Assembly (NCBI RefSeq): GCF_030445035.2
Contig: NC_080682.1
Coordinates: 29,556,770 to 29,620,769 of the forward strand
From: Dasypus novemcinctus
Taxonomy: Eukaryota; Chordata; Mammalia; Cingulata; Dasypodidae
DNA: 64,000 bases
Direction: 5' to 3'
A program made the position numbers and the translations under genes. Shown here one piece after another: positions 44,561 through 58,144 of this stretch. Positions within the stretch are counted from its first letter, which is position 1. Every line of letters starts with the position of its first letter. Below the pieces are notes generated by a model, which saw nothing but the letters and a program-made list of their open reading frames with translations, was not told where the DNA came from and made no database searches.

Positions 44561-47500
44561 TATAAGGGTATCAATCCCTTTTCCCTAAGGCAAGATAGAT
44601 TCCCTGTAGTCATTTGGAGTCCTGCTGATCAGCCACCTGTCTCTTCCTCCTCTCTGATGTAATTCATCTCTTTACCTAAGTGACTGGGGATGACAGTGTG
44701 TCTGAAGTTATCCCCCTCCCCTCTTCCTGTCAAGTCAGGGTCCCTTCTGGTATTCAAAGGGGGGCCCATTTGGCTAAACTCACCACAAAGATACCACTCT
44801 CCACACTCCCAGACACTTCTTCCTCTCAGAGAATCTGCCATCACACTCTGGAGCAAGTAGCCAGTGTCTCCACCTAGGCTATCAGCTCTGAGGGCAGGGT
44901 ATATGCGCTATTCCAGACACCAGAACAAACAACCTACAATTTTCCCTGGCTTCCAAATCTGTCCTGTACCCTCCCAGTGGCCAGGAGGTTTAATAACTCA
45001 AAGCATGTTGTTTTGACTTCTTCGTATCTCTGTTCTTCACTCTCCTGGGAGTTGTAAAGCAGTGCCCTGGTCTTCTGTACCCCAAAGCAGGTCCCCAAGG
45101 CAGCTTCTGGCACTATCTTCATTGTTATATTGAAAGCTGAGTCTTATCTGCCTGATCTGTTGGCCATGTCCCCACAGTCCTCTAGAAAATATATTTTGGT
45201 AGTGATTTGGTAGACATACAATTATTCAATAACTTTCTGAGGTGTTGGTATGTAGGTGGACAATACAGGAATTTAAACAATGAAATCAATTAACAGAACC
45301 ACAGAATTGGATAATATCTAGAATAAAAGCGGTAAAATGGTTTTAATTGTAATACTGGTGTTTAGGCCAATTGATTTCTACAATATTTTCTCTGATTTCT
45401 CAAATATTCTTCTTGAGTTAAGTGTTAATGTTCTCATGTTTTGTCTTTTTTTGGATGAAGATACAAAGGCTCACAGCTTGCATAATTTTTCCTATTTCAT
45501 ATACATGCTAGGATTCCAACTCATTGCTCACTTTTTTAACGTGTAGGGTTGGATTTAGAATTCCATGGCTTTGGATTTTGGTTTACTTGGCAATTATTTA
45601 AACTTTCAAACCAATTCTTACATATGAAAAAAATATGAAACTAAATATCTACCTCTGAAGATTTGTGAGAATTATTGAGATTTTTTAAAGAGATTACCTG
45701 CACTTTATTTATTTTATCATTTGGCATTTTTATTTTATGTTATTATGATCTCATTTATGATTGTAGAATCTCCAGAATATAGCAGCCTAAGACAGCACTC
45801 AATAGACAGTTCTTGAGCAAGCTTTTTCAATATTCAAAAAAACCCATTGTTTCCTTACATGAAGTCTATCATTATCACTTTTACATTGAATTACATTGAA
45901 TTAGTACTTTTTCAGTGAGCATAATTTCTTCATTTTTATATCAGGTTTTATAGCAAATTATTTTATATAGTACTTTTTCCATTCTATATCATCTGGAGGA
46001 TTGATTTCAACTTTCCTTTTACATTTATTAGACCAGCTGGTATTCAAAACTGTACTGCAAGATTCTATTACTGATTTTTTCATGACCTTCACTTCATCAG
46101 AACCTTTTGAATAGATTTGTTGAAACAATTTGTTTAAAGCTGCATCTCCACCTTCTCATTCTTTTCTTTTTCTTTGAACTCACCAACTAATTTATCCTAA
46201 TTTCTTGTATAATGGGATGATGATGGATATACGTTCTTTTCATCTGCACTGAACTCTTTTGTCTTAGGCACAGCTCCTTGCTTCCTTAGCCTTACCTATC
46301 TTAAAACCTCTGGATTTTTCATTTTCATTTGGGATGCAGAGACCTCTGTTTCTGATCCATTCTGATCCATTGTATTATCAGATACCTAAAAGAAGTGGTT
46401 TTCTTTTGTGGTTCTCAGTTTTTTATCCTTTGTGTATTAGAAAGTATTTTATGTATACATGATAATTAAATTTAAGTGATTGAAAGTATTTTTATAAATA
46501 TCAGGTTTTTTTAACCATCAAGTAGGAAGAACTTAATGAATTCCTTGGAGAGTATTTTAAGTGTTAATATGAAATCAACCTTTATCCTTTAACACCTGAA
46601 TTATGTGTGACTTAATACTGATTTTAGAGTTCTTTACACCTGTGTCAAATCTGCCCCTCACTCAGTTACATCATATAAAGCAGGGGCTGTGTTTCACAAT
46701 TCTTGGTATTTCCATATAGAAATTAATAGAGTTTTCAACACATAATATTTTTGTGAATAATATTCTATATTTAATTTAAGTGATGCATGCTATAAGAATC
46801 CCTTATCAGTGATTTAAAAAGAATATAAGGTCCTGGCAAAACTTGTAATGTCATATTTTAAAGCCCAAGTAAGTACCTATTCAGATACGAATAAAAGCAA
46901 ATTATTTTCAGGGCTAATTATTACAAAGAATGGACACAAAAGAGTCACAATGTTATTGATCACATTTCATTATCTGTATGATATCAAGTAGCTAATATTT
47001 TGTTCATTCCAATGACAGTTGTAAGTAGAAATGTGAGATACAATCCTTGAAACTTTCAATGCCAGCTTTCTCTCTAAAATTCTCAATAGTATTTCTCAAT
47101 AATTCTCAAGGAGAGTGAAATAATTGACTTAAAACTTATAGCATTTCCTTTATGACTTCAAGAATCACTGTGTGAGGGGAAATAATGAAAGAAATGATTA
47201 AGAAATTAAAAATCTCATGATTATGAATTATTTTTTAAATTATATAATTTTAAATAGGAAAATCTCTTCTAGGAAACTACGTGTTTGGGAGAAAGATATC
47301 AGAGATTTATTCTCACTTAAAATAGCATGCTTTTTTTTTCTGAGTGACTCAGAAGCAACTGAAAATTTTGAGCATAAAACTCTATTTACATGTAGACTTG
47401 TTGAATCTTGAGTCTCAGCATTTTATAATGTTATAAAGTAAATATAAAATAGCAACATAAAAAAGCACTAATACTTACTCTGCTAGATTTAGTTTAAGCT

Positions 47501-48480
47501 CTTTTTTCCCTTCAGTAGAATAGTATAAATACAAAGTTTAAAAATAAACATTATATTGATACTGTAAGACACTTTTGTATTAGTAAAAAGAATACTAATT
47601 GGAACTCACATCTTTCAGAATTTATGTTCTTTCAAAATATCAATTTACCTGTAAGAAAAATAGCTTTACTCTTCTACCAGATTATTTCTTTCTCACTTTT
47701 GGCCTTAATATTTAACTTGATGTCTCTGCTTGCAACTTATTTTAATTTGTTTTTCCATACAATTTGACTAAACCATCTTTACTTTCAGCATCCCCATGGA
47801 ATTAGAGTTCTCTCCCCAAATATATCTTGGCAAGAAGCAAAAATACCCAGGACAGAGCCATAACATTTAATATTCCACTAATACTTACTGGAGAAAATGC
47901 AAACTCAAAGTTGTATACTTGAGTCCCTTTCTTACCTCCGCTTTTCTTAATGTTTTTTTCCTGGATTTCTCTAGCTGGATCTTGGACAATAGCAACACTA
48001 GATGTATCACACCATCATCATTACTATATGTCAGTGATTTATTTATGGTATTGTAATTTTTTTAAGTAACCATACTAACTGAGGAACTAATCACTTAATT
48101 TTTGCAATGAACAATATGCATGCTATTTCAAGGTATACCTTTAGTCTGAGTTAAATATAAATGTTTTAAACCTGGAATATATCACAGAAAAAAGAACACT
48201 ACAGGGTCTCCTCTAATTTACATTCTACTTCCCTGTTTTGCATGAAAATAATTTATTAGATATAAGTGAGTTTTATGTGCTCATTCCTCTTATCATATTC
48301 TAATTTGAAACAAAATGCTATTTTGTCCATTTACCTTTTCTTTCACTCTCTTTTGGAATATAAGTCTATGCCTGCCCCAGTTTCTTCTATTTTGACTGCC
48401 TATAGGGATATGCATCCTATATTTCTATAATTTAAGTTAAACTTACATTTTCTCATAGTGTTCATCAATGTAAAGTGGAA
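44561..48480. other. Intergenic, no gene seen
   Basis: 44600-45190 is moderately GC-rich and may be an unrecognised repeat. 45200-48480 is AT-rich with no protein family or repeat family that I can support. Confidence 0.4.
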
Positions 48481-48489
48481 CAGAAAAGA

Positions 48490-48785
48490 AATTTCAGAAA
48501 TAAACTGACATATATATGACCAATTTATTTTCAACAAAATTGCAATGGCACGTCAGTGGAGAAAGGACAACCTTCAACAATTTTTACTAGAACAATTAAA
48601 TTTCCATATTTGCAAATGAATTTAGTTCTACATCTCATATCATGATAAAAATTACCTCAAAGGGGATTATAAACCTAAAAATAAAGTTCCAAAAGCTTAT
48701 ACATATACAAGAAAATATAGCAGAAAGCGTTTGTGGCCTTGGGTTAGGCATAATTTTCTTAGACACAACAGGGTATCATTGTTTT
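48490..48785 (+). mobile_element. L1 ORF2 fragment, sense
   Basis: Short stretch of the L1 ORF2 region after RT: 'gaccaatttattttcaacaaaa', then 'cagtggagaaaggacaacc', 'aaacctaaaaataaagttcc' and 'ggccttgggttaggca' in family order. Frames are broken. It ends about 60 bp before the LTR at 48846. Confidence 0.7.
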
Positions 48786-48845
48786 TCATGACTCATTTTC
48801 AGGGTCTTCATAGGTCTGGTTTTATGTATTTGTCTGTTTTATAAG

Positions 48846-49469
48846 TGTTAGTAGTTTGCAATAATTAACAAGCCGTAGCTCAGTTTCCCCTGATATGTAT
48901 TGGGAAAAAGGCAAACCCCATCCCCTGTGTCTGAGGGCACTTTCCCACAGGTTAAAAAAAGAAACCCTGTAGACAGGAGTAAAGGAGATATAGACATATC
49001 AAAGGGAGATGGAGGTCATTACTACCTCTACCTGCATATCAGAGGGAGACAGAAACTTTCACTATTTACTTACTGAAGAAAGATAAAGAAACTCTTTAAT
49101 TCCTACAGATTAAAGGAAACATCTGCTCCTGCAGCATTCTAAGAAACCATAAACTCCTTAATCCATTATTCTCTAGTCATTATCAGGGAAAATTTCACCT
49201 CTAGGGCTTCCTCTTGGTCCCTGCACCTCACTTGGACCCTCAACTCTACTCCCAGTATCATTTCCCCACCCAGGAAAGTTCTGTATAAACTCAAATCCCC
49301 ACTTTCAGGACTGGGCTGGAGTCTTTCTTCAGAGCCCAACATGCTGATGGGGGGGGGCTGAAATCAGTTCTTCAGACCCCCTCCATTGGGAGAGCTTCTC
49401 AATAAATTCTTCCTTTGCCTGTGGTCATATCAGTCTCTGTGTCCCAGTGAATGCTGTTTTACTCCAACA
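48846..49469 (+). mobile_element. Solo LTR of an endogenous retrovirus, sense
   Basis: A 624-bp LTR beginning tgttagtag and ending actccaaca (terminal inverted tgtt/aaca), flanked by a perfect 5-bp target duplication, ataag, at 48841-48845 and 49470-49474. A TATA box (tataaa) is at 49284-49289 and a polyadenylation signal (aataaa) at 49401-49406, giving the usual U3-R-U5 layout. No internal viral genes are attached. Family uncertain: the composition recalls ERV1-type LTRs, but a 5-bp duplication also fits other classes. Confidence 0.87.
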
Positions 49470-49474
49470 ATAAG

Positions 49475-52400
49475 TTGCTTCAGACTTGAGGTAAATCAGG
49501 TCTTTTTACTCCATTATGGCTATAAGGTAGAAGTGTTGGTATCATAAATTTGTAATTGAGAATTAAGAATTAACAAAGGATTATGATTATTGAATATTAT
49601 ATAGATGCCTTTTTACTTTCTAGTATATTGCAGAAGAGCCAAAAGTAAATGCTTGGAATTACTGAAACTTGCTAAACTAGAATCCAGATGTCTTGCTCTC
49701 TGATATTGTTTGTAAAACTATATAACTTTTATATGGACTAAGGCCCATTTTGTACCCATCCCCCATCCTGTTTTATAACTTTAAAGTCTTAGGATCACTA
49801 GACTGCCCATTAATGTTATTAATGAAGGAACCTGAGCCATAGCCCATTACTCATTGGCATGTACTTGCCTATTTTTGGATACTATAAAACTACTAGAATT
49901 ACTGCAGCTCAGGGAGACAAATTTTAGGTCATTATGCCATGTGTGCTTCTTCACATGTACTAGCAACAGAACTCTTTATCTTTTTGAAATCTCAGTGTCT
50001 CAGGAATGGGTCGTTGAAGTGCATCCACTTTTTCTTGGTCACAACTTGGTGACTCTGGTGGTACCAAGAGCAAAAGATCCCTAAAGAATGAGTCTGAATG
50101 CCTGAGGTCCTAAAAGAGGCAAGCATGGCTCTTGAGCTTTTCACAGCCACTAGACCTTATTGGTATAAAAGCTCAGGAATTGCATTTATGCTACCTTGAT
50201 GGCACTCCAGGCTCTATGGTGATTTAAAGCTTCAAAGAGAGAAATGGTTCAGCTCCAAGTCTGGACATCTAACTGGGTGCCTGGCTTATCAAGATAGAAG
50301 TGGATCTGGAAGTTCATCCAGTGGTTCAAGCCCTCTAAACCTGGGTTTTAAGGACCTGGGAGCTGCTTCCAGAATGATCCCAGTACTCTGACCTCTATAC
50401 CTTTCCTGTTTCTGAACAACAGTCCATACAGGGTTTTAGATCCTGACCTGCTATTAAGTATACTCCTGGGAAATAAGTAACCCAGCAGTAATTTGCTATT
50501 TAGTAAAATATAGGAAGTATTAAGTGTCTCTTTAAATTGCTAATTGGTATCTTACTGCATTTGAATTGTACAAGTATTCTAATTGGTTACTCATTATTGA
50601 AATACTCTAAAATGTGAGATTCTAATTCTATTGCTTTCCTAGATGTTGACCTTTAGGCTGTTTTTGAAAAATTGGAAAGAGATGGCCAGAGTACAGTTAT
50701 GTTGACAGATGTTGCTGGATTTTCTCTAGCTTCTTGGCTATGTTACATAAATTAATTTAAGTACATGCTAAGCCAGGATAAGTAGTCTAGTAGTTTAATA
50801 AGAAAAAGAGAGAAGAGAAATAAAATAACAAATTATTGGTCCAAGGTGTACTTGCATGCTGGCCCAGACAGGGAGAGGAAAAAGGGCAAAAAAGGACTAA
50901 AAGGGGTAAAAAGGGCTGATTTACAAACTATAAATCCCCATTACAAGTTACAAATCCCCAGGTCTACTTGTTTTCTGGTCCAGGAAGGGAGAAAAGGGGC
51001 ATAATAAGTGGAAGAATAAGGGATGATTTAACTTCAGTGCTTACCTTTAAACCATTAATTACCCCTCCCCTGGTTAATGCTTTGAGGAGGATACCCAACT
51101 GATTGAAGTTTTAATTGGTTACCCCACCCATCAATTAACCCAGGTGACCCAATGGCAAGGCCCCTCTAGAATATCCAGGGCTTTTCCTTGATCCTGTATC
51201 AAATCCCATTTTAACTGGGAAATTCTCACAAAGTCTTCCAGCCACCATCTTCTGAGGTCTATCCCTCAGGGATGATTCCCACAGCCACGTGTTTCATGGC
51301 CATGGTTTTCTGCCAGGTTCCAGATACATCTTTTCATTCCCTAAATTAGCCTGCTTCAGTTGTATAGAAAAGAGCACTGTATTACAGTTAGATTTGTTCT
51401 GTAGAAGAAATCAGAAATGGGATGAGATCATATGCTTGTTTCTCTAAAAAGATGGTATTAATTGGAAAATATAAAATTGTACCTGTAAAGACTACTGGAG
51501 AAAAAAATGTCCTCTCTGATTGAAATCCAAAAAATTCAGTAGAGCTTTTCTTAACTCCTCCCATATATTCCCCTTTACCAGAGATAGAAAAATCTGAGAT
51601 TGAAATAATCTCCCCCACTCATACCCATCAAGGTTCTCAATTTGGCGAGGGGTACTCTTTAAAATCAGCAGCTGAACTTGTAAAATTTTTCCTCCTCTGT
51701 GAAGTGCCTCTAAGAATAAATGAACAGTGAGGCCTAAGAGAATTTGTGTGTATATTTATCCCATTCCCAATATCATATTTATTTAACTGAGAAAATAATA
51801 TCCAACTCTATAGAGAAGACCCAAAGAAAATAGTTTAATTACTTCAATACTTGCAAACTATAACCTGAATTAGGCTTATATTCAGGCCTTGCTAAATACT
51901 TTGATAACAGGAAATGACTGGACAATGGTAATTGAAAAAGCAGAGTAGGAAGCAGATAAGAAACAAAGAGCAAATCCTGGAAACCCAATATATGCTAGGG
52001 GAAATTTAGCAGCACCAGTAAAGAATCTTAAATGAAAGTATATTATCCTGTTGATTGTACTCAGTTAAATCAAAAAGGGGTACCTAAAATTAAAATTGTA
52101 CAAAGTATAAGTGGACTAATATAAGAACCAATAAAAAGGCCCTCTTCTTTCTTTAAAGGCCCACTTAAAGGTAACCAGTACTCCTAAAGACGAAGAGCAT
52201 CACTCAAAACTCTAATGAACAAAAGAAAACTCAGACAAGATTATAGCAAAAAAGTAAAGGTAAGACCTCTCTGCTCACCTCCCATGCCTTGATAGATGGG
52301 AGAAATTCTTAAGAAATTAGAAACCAACCAATATGTATATTACAAGGAAGAAAGATAATGGAAAAAGGATTGTCCTAGTTGCCCCATCAGAAAAATCTCA

Positions 52401-53020
52401 GAGAAAGCTGAGTGATAACACACAGAAACCCGGGGTGAAAGGGCCCAGGGGGAGGGGAACTTTACTACTGAATTTAAACTAAATTTTTAAATCATAGCCT
52501 CCTGCATGTACATCCATGACTGAAAGCCTGCTAACCAAGTAAATGCCTAGATAATTGCTTATCTAATTTTTTTGTATGAATGTGTCTCCAAGACAAGCTT
52601 GCACATTGCAAGCAGCACTTGTTCATTAAGAAATAGAAGCAAATCACCTGTATTTCAGAGGAAATCTTAAAAGCCATAAAAACTGAAGACATGTATTGAG
52701 GGGAAACCTGGATACAAGACAAACAAAAAAAAATAATGAAAATTATATCAAATTAGTGTGTATGTTTGTTGATTGTATATTTTCATACTTCTCCTGGATG
52801 GTAATACCAAATTAACAAATGAAAGTGCTTAAGAAAGTTCTATTCAAATTGCCAAAAATTAAATAGTAGTTAATATGTGTAAATGAGTACTCCTTGTGTC
52901 CCAAATATTAGAAAAGCCCAACTTATAGTTGTCTTTTAAATTTATAAGCTAAAATACGTAGACCTTGGCCAATTAATTTTACAGAATTCTTACTGAAGCT
53001 CATAGAGAAATCTGAAGTGG
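49475..53020. other. Intergenic, no gene seen
   Basis: No coding region recognised. 50760-51360 is moderately GC-rich with duplicated words (acaaactataaatcccc and acaagttacaaatcccc near 50925-50960) and may contain an LTR or another unlisted repeat. Too uncertain to name. Confidence 0.4.
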
Positions 53021-53029
53021 GTCAGATAG

Positions 53030-53775
53030 AAAATTACAGTGATGGTAGGGACCAGCTTCTTTCCACCCAGATCAGATTGCAGTTCTATCCTAAATCACCG
53101 CCCCACCTTGGCAGGGAGGCAGGTGGTAGGACCTGCATCAGTCTTTCCAGGAAACTGCAGGCCATACCGTACAGTAGTGCTCATCTTAATTTGGTGACCC
53201 ATGCCACCTCAGGAGCTATTCTGTGACTGAGGTTGGAAGCTCCATTTCCCATAATCGGGGTAGGAAGAGCTAGTTGGCCACCAATTTCAGCAACAGATTA
53301 GTGAACTCAGCTGGCTAAAGTATAATCCTAAGAAGAGATAAACTTTGAATCTGTCCAATCAGAAAGAGGCTGGCAGCCTCCATTTTAATACCACCCCTGG
53401 AATGAAGGGATGTGGGGTTTATTGAAAATCACAATTAGGTTAGGGACTCACTTCTTTCCACCAAGATCTGATTGCAGCTCTGGCCTAGGCTCCAGTCCCA
53501 CCTCTGGCAGGGAGGAAGCTGGGGGGACCTGCAACAGCCTCTCTGGTCACTGCTGACATGTTCAGCTGGTACAGACTGAGTAGTCAGACACATGGGACTC
53601 CATCCCCACACCACAATTGGATAGGAGAGGAACTGGTTTTCCTCAGTGTCTCTGGGCTACTGCAGACATGTTCAGCCCATATGAACTGGTTTGTTGAGCA
53701 CCTTTAATTCCATCTCCTCCCATTCACCCCCATAGGACAGGAAGGGACTGGTGTTTCTTCAGCCTCCCTAGGCAC
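53030..53775 (+). mobile_element. Isolated L1/HAL1 5' UTR monomer array, sense
   Basis: Second copy of the monomeric 5' UTR described at 26041-26835: anchors (g/a)cttctttcca at 53056 and about 53451, again about 395 bp apart, with the same internal words (gatc.gattgcag, gaggaagctgggg, cagagag). No ORF1 follows, so this insertion is truncated at its 3' side or interrupted by later events. Confidence 0.75.
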
Positions 53776-54350
53776 CTCATTTTCAGAGACTTTTTCTCAT
53801 AATTTCACATTTTTATGTCTCAGTTATAGCTTGATCTTCAAATTTAGAACTATCTTTAACTTAAGTATTTAGCCTAAGAATGACTTACATTTATAGATCT
53901 CCATGAAGGAATATAGGAGAAATTATGTGTTTTTAAATGTAGGCACTTTCAAATATTTGCACTTGTCTCAGGACACCACTATAATTCTGCAATATACTTC
54001 ATTTACTTTTATATATCAGGTGTTCTTCCATAGGTAACATTTCCCTTAGGAGAATTCTCTCTAGTGCATCAACTTAATTTCTACCAGAATTTTGCATTTA
54101 GAAATCATTCTGGTTTAATTTTCAAAACAATTTTTTCTGGGTAGGCCATTTCTTCTCTGTTTCCCCTTCTTGGTAAAAAGCTTAAGCAAATGTTCTCCCC
54201 ACAATAGGGAGCAGTCCTTGATATTGCAATGCCAATTAATTGTCCGGTAATACTTTTAAGAACAAGTTAAAATCTGTTTAGTTATTGCATATCAGGCCCT
54301 TCCTAGTTGATGTCAACTTGCCTGCTTTATCTTTATTCATATAATTCATC
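53776..54350. other. Intergenic, no gene seen
   Basis: AT-rich, nothing recognised. Confidence 0.45.
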
Positions 54351-54364
54351 GAGATGGATTCTTT

Positions 54365-54785
54365 TTTTTAAGGATTTCTTTATTTACTTTTTTATTTCTC
54401 TCCCCTTCTCCCTTCCCCCACCCCAGTTGTCTGTACTCTGTGTCTATTTGCTGTGTCGTCTTTGTCTGCTTCTGTTGTTGTCATTGGCCTGGAAATCTGT
54501 GTTTCTTTTTTTGTTGCATCATCTTGTGCCAGTTCTCCCTGTGTGCGGCACCATTCCCGGGCAGGTTGCACTATCTTTTGCGCTGGGCAGCTCTCCTTAT
54601 GGGGTGCACTCCTTGCAAGTGGGGCTTCCCCACGCGGGGGACACCTCTGCGTGGCATGCACTCTTTGTGCGCATCAGCACTGTGCATGGGCCAGCTCCAC
54701 ACGGGTCAAGGAGGCCCGGGGTTTGAACTGCTGACCTCCCATGTGGTAGACGGATGCCCTAACCACTGGGCCAAGTCTGCCGCCA
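54365..54785 (-). repeat. DAS SINE, antisense, with 13-bp target duplication
   Basis: Full-length DAS SINE in reverse orientation: tRNA-like head at the right (gtttgaactgctgacctccc, then ggccaagtctgccgcc), T-rich tail at the left. It is bracketed by agatggattcttt at 54352-54364 and 54786-54798. The clean duplication implies a recent insertion. Open frames of 90-139 codons crossing it are not genes. Confidence 0.95.
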
Positions 54786-54799
54786 AGATGGATTCTTTA

Positions 54800-56560
54800 G
54801 AATAATGTGGAGCTTGTTTTGTCATATGAACATGCTGTCTTTGGTCTCTCTAATACAATGGGTGCTGAGATCCCTTTTTAAAAATGAAATTCTGAATTCC
54901 TAGGATAATTTTGCAAAAATAAAAATGTTAGGCACCAAAACTGGGCCTTTGGGGATAACCAGGGATGTAGAGAAGGAAACTTTAACCCAAGAGTTAGGCA
55001 GAACTTATATTTATTAAATCTGCAGAGGAAGGAAACAGGTCAGTCTAAAGCAACTTATATCTGACTCTGTGTGCTGTGGTTTCACTCTTGCTTTATGCCT
55101 AAGTTTCTATTTAGCATCTGATTGATTATGCATAGCTTTTTATGCATATGGATGAGCAAACATAGCTATTTATATAATTGTATGATTAGTATGTTCAGGA
55201 AATGATGCTTGCACATATATTGCATGATTAAAAAAGGGATGGATAACTCACCCCTGGGGTGGGAATTTTACTGTGTTAATTAAGCAAGTTAAGTAAGAAT
55301 AGCCAGGGGCTTCCTCTGTGCAGGTCTGGCCATCTGGTTGAACTTGGTTTTCATACTTGTTCTCCAGGAGGATTTTCTTAACCAGAAGAAACAGAACCTG
55401 ACACTGAGAGGGTCTCATCTCATCACCATCTGATTTACATATAATTCTTTCCTTTGTATCCTAGCAGCAGGGAGAGAAAGGTGAACAAACAAGCTACTTT
55501 CAGGTATTCAGTCGGTCATTGCACCCTACATCTATCAAAAGCATTTCTGCTGAAAATACTCTAGATGATTTTATTTATGTTATGATATCCACTCAAATGT
55601 CATAGATATATCTCAGTGATTGATAGTGCCATGGCACCACCAAATGAACATTGTATCCATGGCACCACCAAATGAACATTGTATACAAGATTTTTATGAC
55701 AATAATTAATAAACTTTTCTTCCATAAACCTTATTTCAGCTTCTACCAGACTTGTAGGGAATTAAGATTCTCAGACATGAAGTCACAAGCCCAGTATCAA
55801 TTTCTACTTGTAATTACATTTGTTTCTTTCCATTTTGGGGTTCTGTTATTATTAGGCAGTATGTTTCTAAAACCATACATTCCTCCTATGTATCTTAAGT
55901 CAGCTTCTCTTTACTATAGCATATGTCTCATGTGTTTATCCACTCTTCTTTTATTATTGCTCATTTGGTGTTACCAAGCAGGGCTTAATTCACATACATT
56001 TGCACAAGAGCTGCTCTCATGATTCTACTCATTCTTTTCAGTTATATATGCTGAGGAAGTTATAGACATGCCTAGTGGGCATTTCTCAGCCCTTACATAC
56101 TCCACTCCCACCTTTTCCCATCATGTTGTATGTGTGGAGATGTTTCAATATGTTTCCATTCCACAGTCCATGGTGCTAGTAGGTCTATTGGAAAGGCCTG
56201 ATCATAACATGAAGCCCAAATCAGGAATAAGCACTTCCAGCTGTTTATCAGGGTAGGAAAACTCAGTGGTAGAGCCCCCTTCCTGCCAACCCAAAAGTTA
56301 TATAAATACTGTGCTTTCAACATGAAGCTTCATGCAAAACTGCCATCCACAGACCCTGACTCAAGCAATTGGCCTCCCTGGGGATCAACCCACCTTGGAG
56401 ATGGGTTCTCTTCCTCTGCTCTTTTGAACACTTTGTGCTGCATAAGTAATAAAATGGCAATTTTTTGAGAATCTCTGTTGTGTACAAGCCCATGTTCCCA
56501 TAAGACATTGTACAGCAACTCATTCCACAAAGTACAACTGGGGAAAATTATATGTCAATC
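54800..56560. other. Intergenic, no gene seen
   Basis: Contains the 28-bp tandem duplication at 55629-55684. A 123-codon frame (55651-56022) encodes a hydrophobic peptide, but it lacks any receptor or channel motif that I know. 54900-55420 could be an unrecognised LTR-like repeat. Confidence 0.4.
55629..55684. repeat. Perfect 28-bp tandem duplication
   Basis: Two exact adjacent copies of a 28-bp unit beginning ccatggcaccacc (55629-55656 and 55657-55684). Identity is complete, so the duplication is recent or possibly polymorphic. Confidence 0.95.
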
Positions 56561-56562
56561 CC

Positions 56563-57167
56563 TGTATTAGTCAGTCAAAGAGTTGCTGATGTAAAATTCC
56601 AGAAATCAGGTGGTTTTTATAAAGGGTATTTATTTGGGGTAGAAATTTATAGTTATAAGGCACCAAAGCATAAGCTACTTCCCTCACCAGTCTTTTGCCA
56701 TGTGTTGGAGCAAGATGGCTGCCAATATTCCCCAGGGTTCAGGCTACCTGGGTTCCTCTTATCCTGGGGTTAATTTCTCTCTGGTTTCAGTTCCTCTATT
56801 TTCTCCAAAAGGTCAGCTACAGACCAAGAGACTTTCTAGGCTTTGCGTCTCTCCACAAGGCCAGCTGTGAACTGTCAGGCAAATGACTCAACTCTTCTCC
56901 TGGGGCCTTCTCTCCTTGCTCATGACCAAGCTCCTCTGTGCTTACTTCCCAGGGCTCCAGCGCAATTCTTCAACCACCCTTCTACCCAGTGCAGTTTCTC
57001 TGTGAGTGTCTGCTCCCTTGACCCAGTCAAAGTCTTAATCATTATTTAATCAAGTAAAAGTAAAACCTTTGAATCCAATACACTCTAATATGCCCAAAGG
57101 AAAATACCAGTTTATAAACATAATCCAATGCATATTTTTGGAATTCATCAATAATATCAAACTGCAA
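56563..57167 (-). mobile_element. ERVL-class solo LTR, antisense
   Basis: Same LTR family as 30409-31065 and 32720-33412: starts tgtattagtcag, then 'ataaagggtatttatttggg', 'ggagcaagatggctgcc', 'cacaaggccagctgtg', 'ttaatcaagtaaaagtaaaac' and the end 'ttttggaattcatc' with caaactgca. No internal sequence adjoins. Old fossil. Confidence 0.75.
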
Positions 57168-57169
57168 TA

Positions 57170-58140
57170 ATAATCTCCCACAACGGCAAACCCATCTAAT
57201 ATCCCTATCCTATCACCAAGAAAGATATTTAAAGTATGAATTATTATCATAATCACATGAAAATAAAAATAACTAAAAGCTAAAACAATACCTCAAATAT
57301 ATCAGAAGTTTAACAATGTAAAATATTTTACACTGATAACACAGTACAATTTTGATTTCAGTGATTAAAAAATGGTGGTTTCTTCCATCAAATAATTTTA
57401 CTGTTTTCTAAGTCTGTTTTGTAGCCTCCCACTGTATATTCAGCATCCAGTGTACAGAGAATTTAGGTCAGAAACAGAATAAGGAGCTAAGGCCCTCTTA
57501 ACAGCTTTGCAAATTAAATTTCCTACTTAAACTTTATGAATCCTATGATTATTTTAGTAGCTGTTTTGTAGATACTCTAAGTAAACAGACATTCATAACA
57601 CTTGTTGAAAGAGAGTTGTTTCTAATTTTGCAATTTTTATTTCATTTTCCCTTGCCCCATTGTACTAGTGAGGCTCTCCTGTATAATAGATAATAAAAAT
57701 CGTGAAAGCAGACATCTTTACCTTGCTTTGAAACTTAGGAGAAAGACTTCAATATTGCATAACAAATTATAATATTAGTTATAGATTTTACATAAATGTA
57801 CTTTTTCCAAATTGAATCAGATCCATTTTAATCCTAGTTTGCTAAGTGTAGCAACCATGAATTCCAGGAATAATTTCTACTTGACTACACTGTTGATAAT
57901 TTGGAGACACATATTCTGATTTATTTTCAAGGATTTTTATACTATATTTATGAGTCAAATTAGTAATCTCATAAAAATGGCTTGGTCATAAGTGGTTTGA
58001 TCTCATAAATGCTTTATACCATCTCCTCTGTTTTTGGGAAATGTTTGTATAATATTGCTGCAATTTTTTTCTTCAGTGTTCGATAAAATTCATTTGTAAA
58101 ACCATTGGTACCTGAAATTGTTTTTGCAGATATATATTTG
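57170..58140. other. Intergenic, no gene seen
   Basis: AT-rich; part of 57690-58130 has a generic L1-antisense feel (for example ttcatttgtaaaaccatt) but is too degraded to define. Confidence 0.4.
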
Positions 58141-58144
58141 TTCC

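Noticed and set aside
55651-56022. 123-codon hydrophobic frame as a possible vomeronasal or other receptor
   Set aside because: No family motif is recognisable, it begins in a local tandem duplication, and it has only two hydrophobic stretches.
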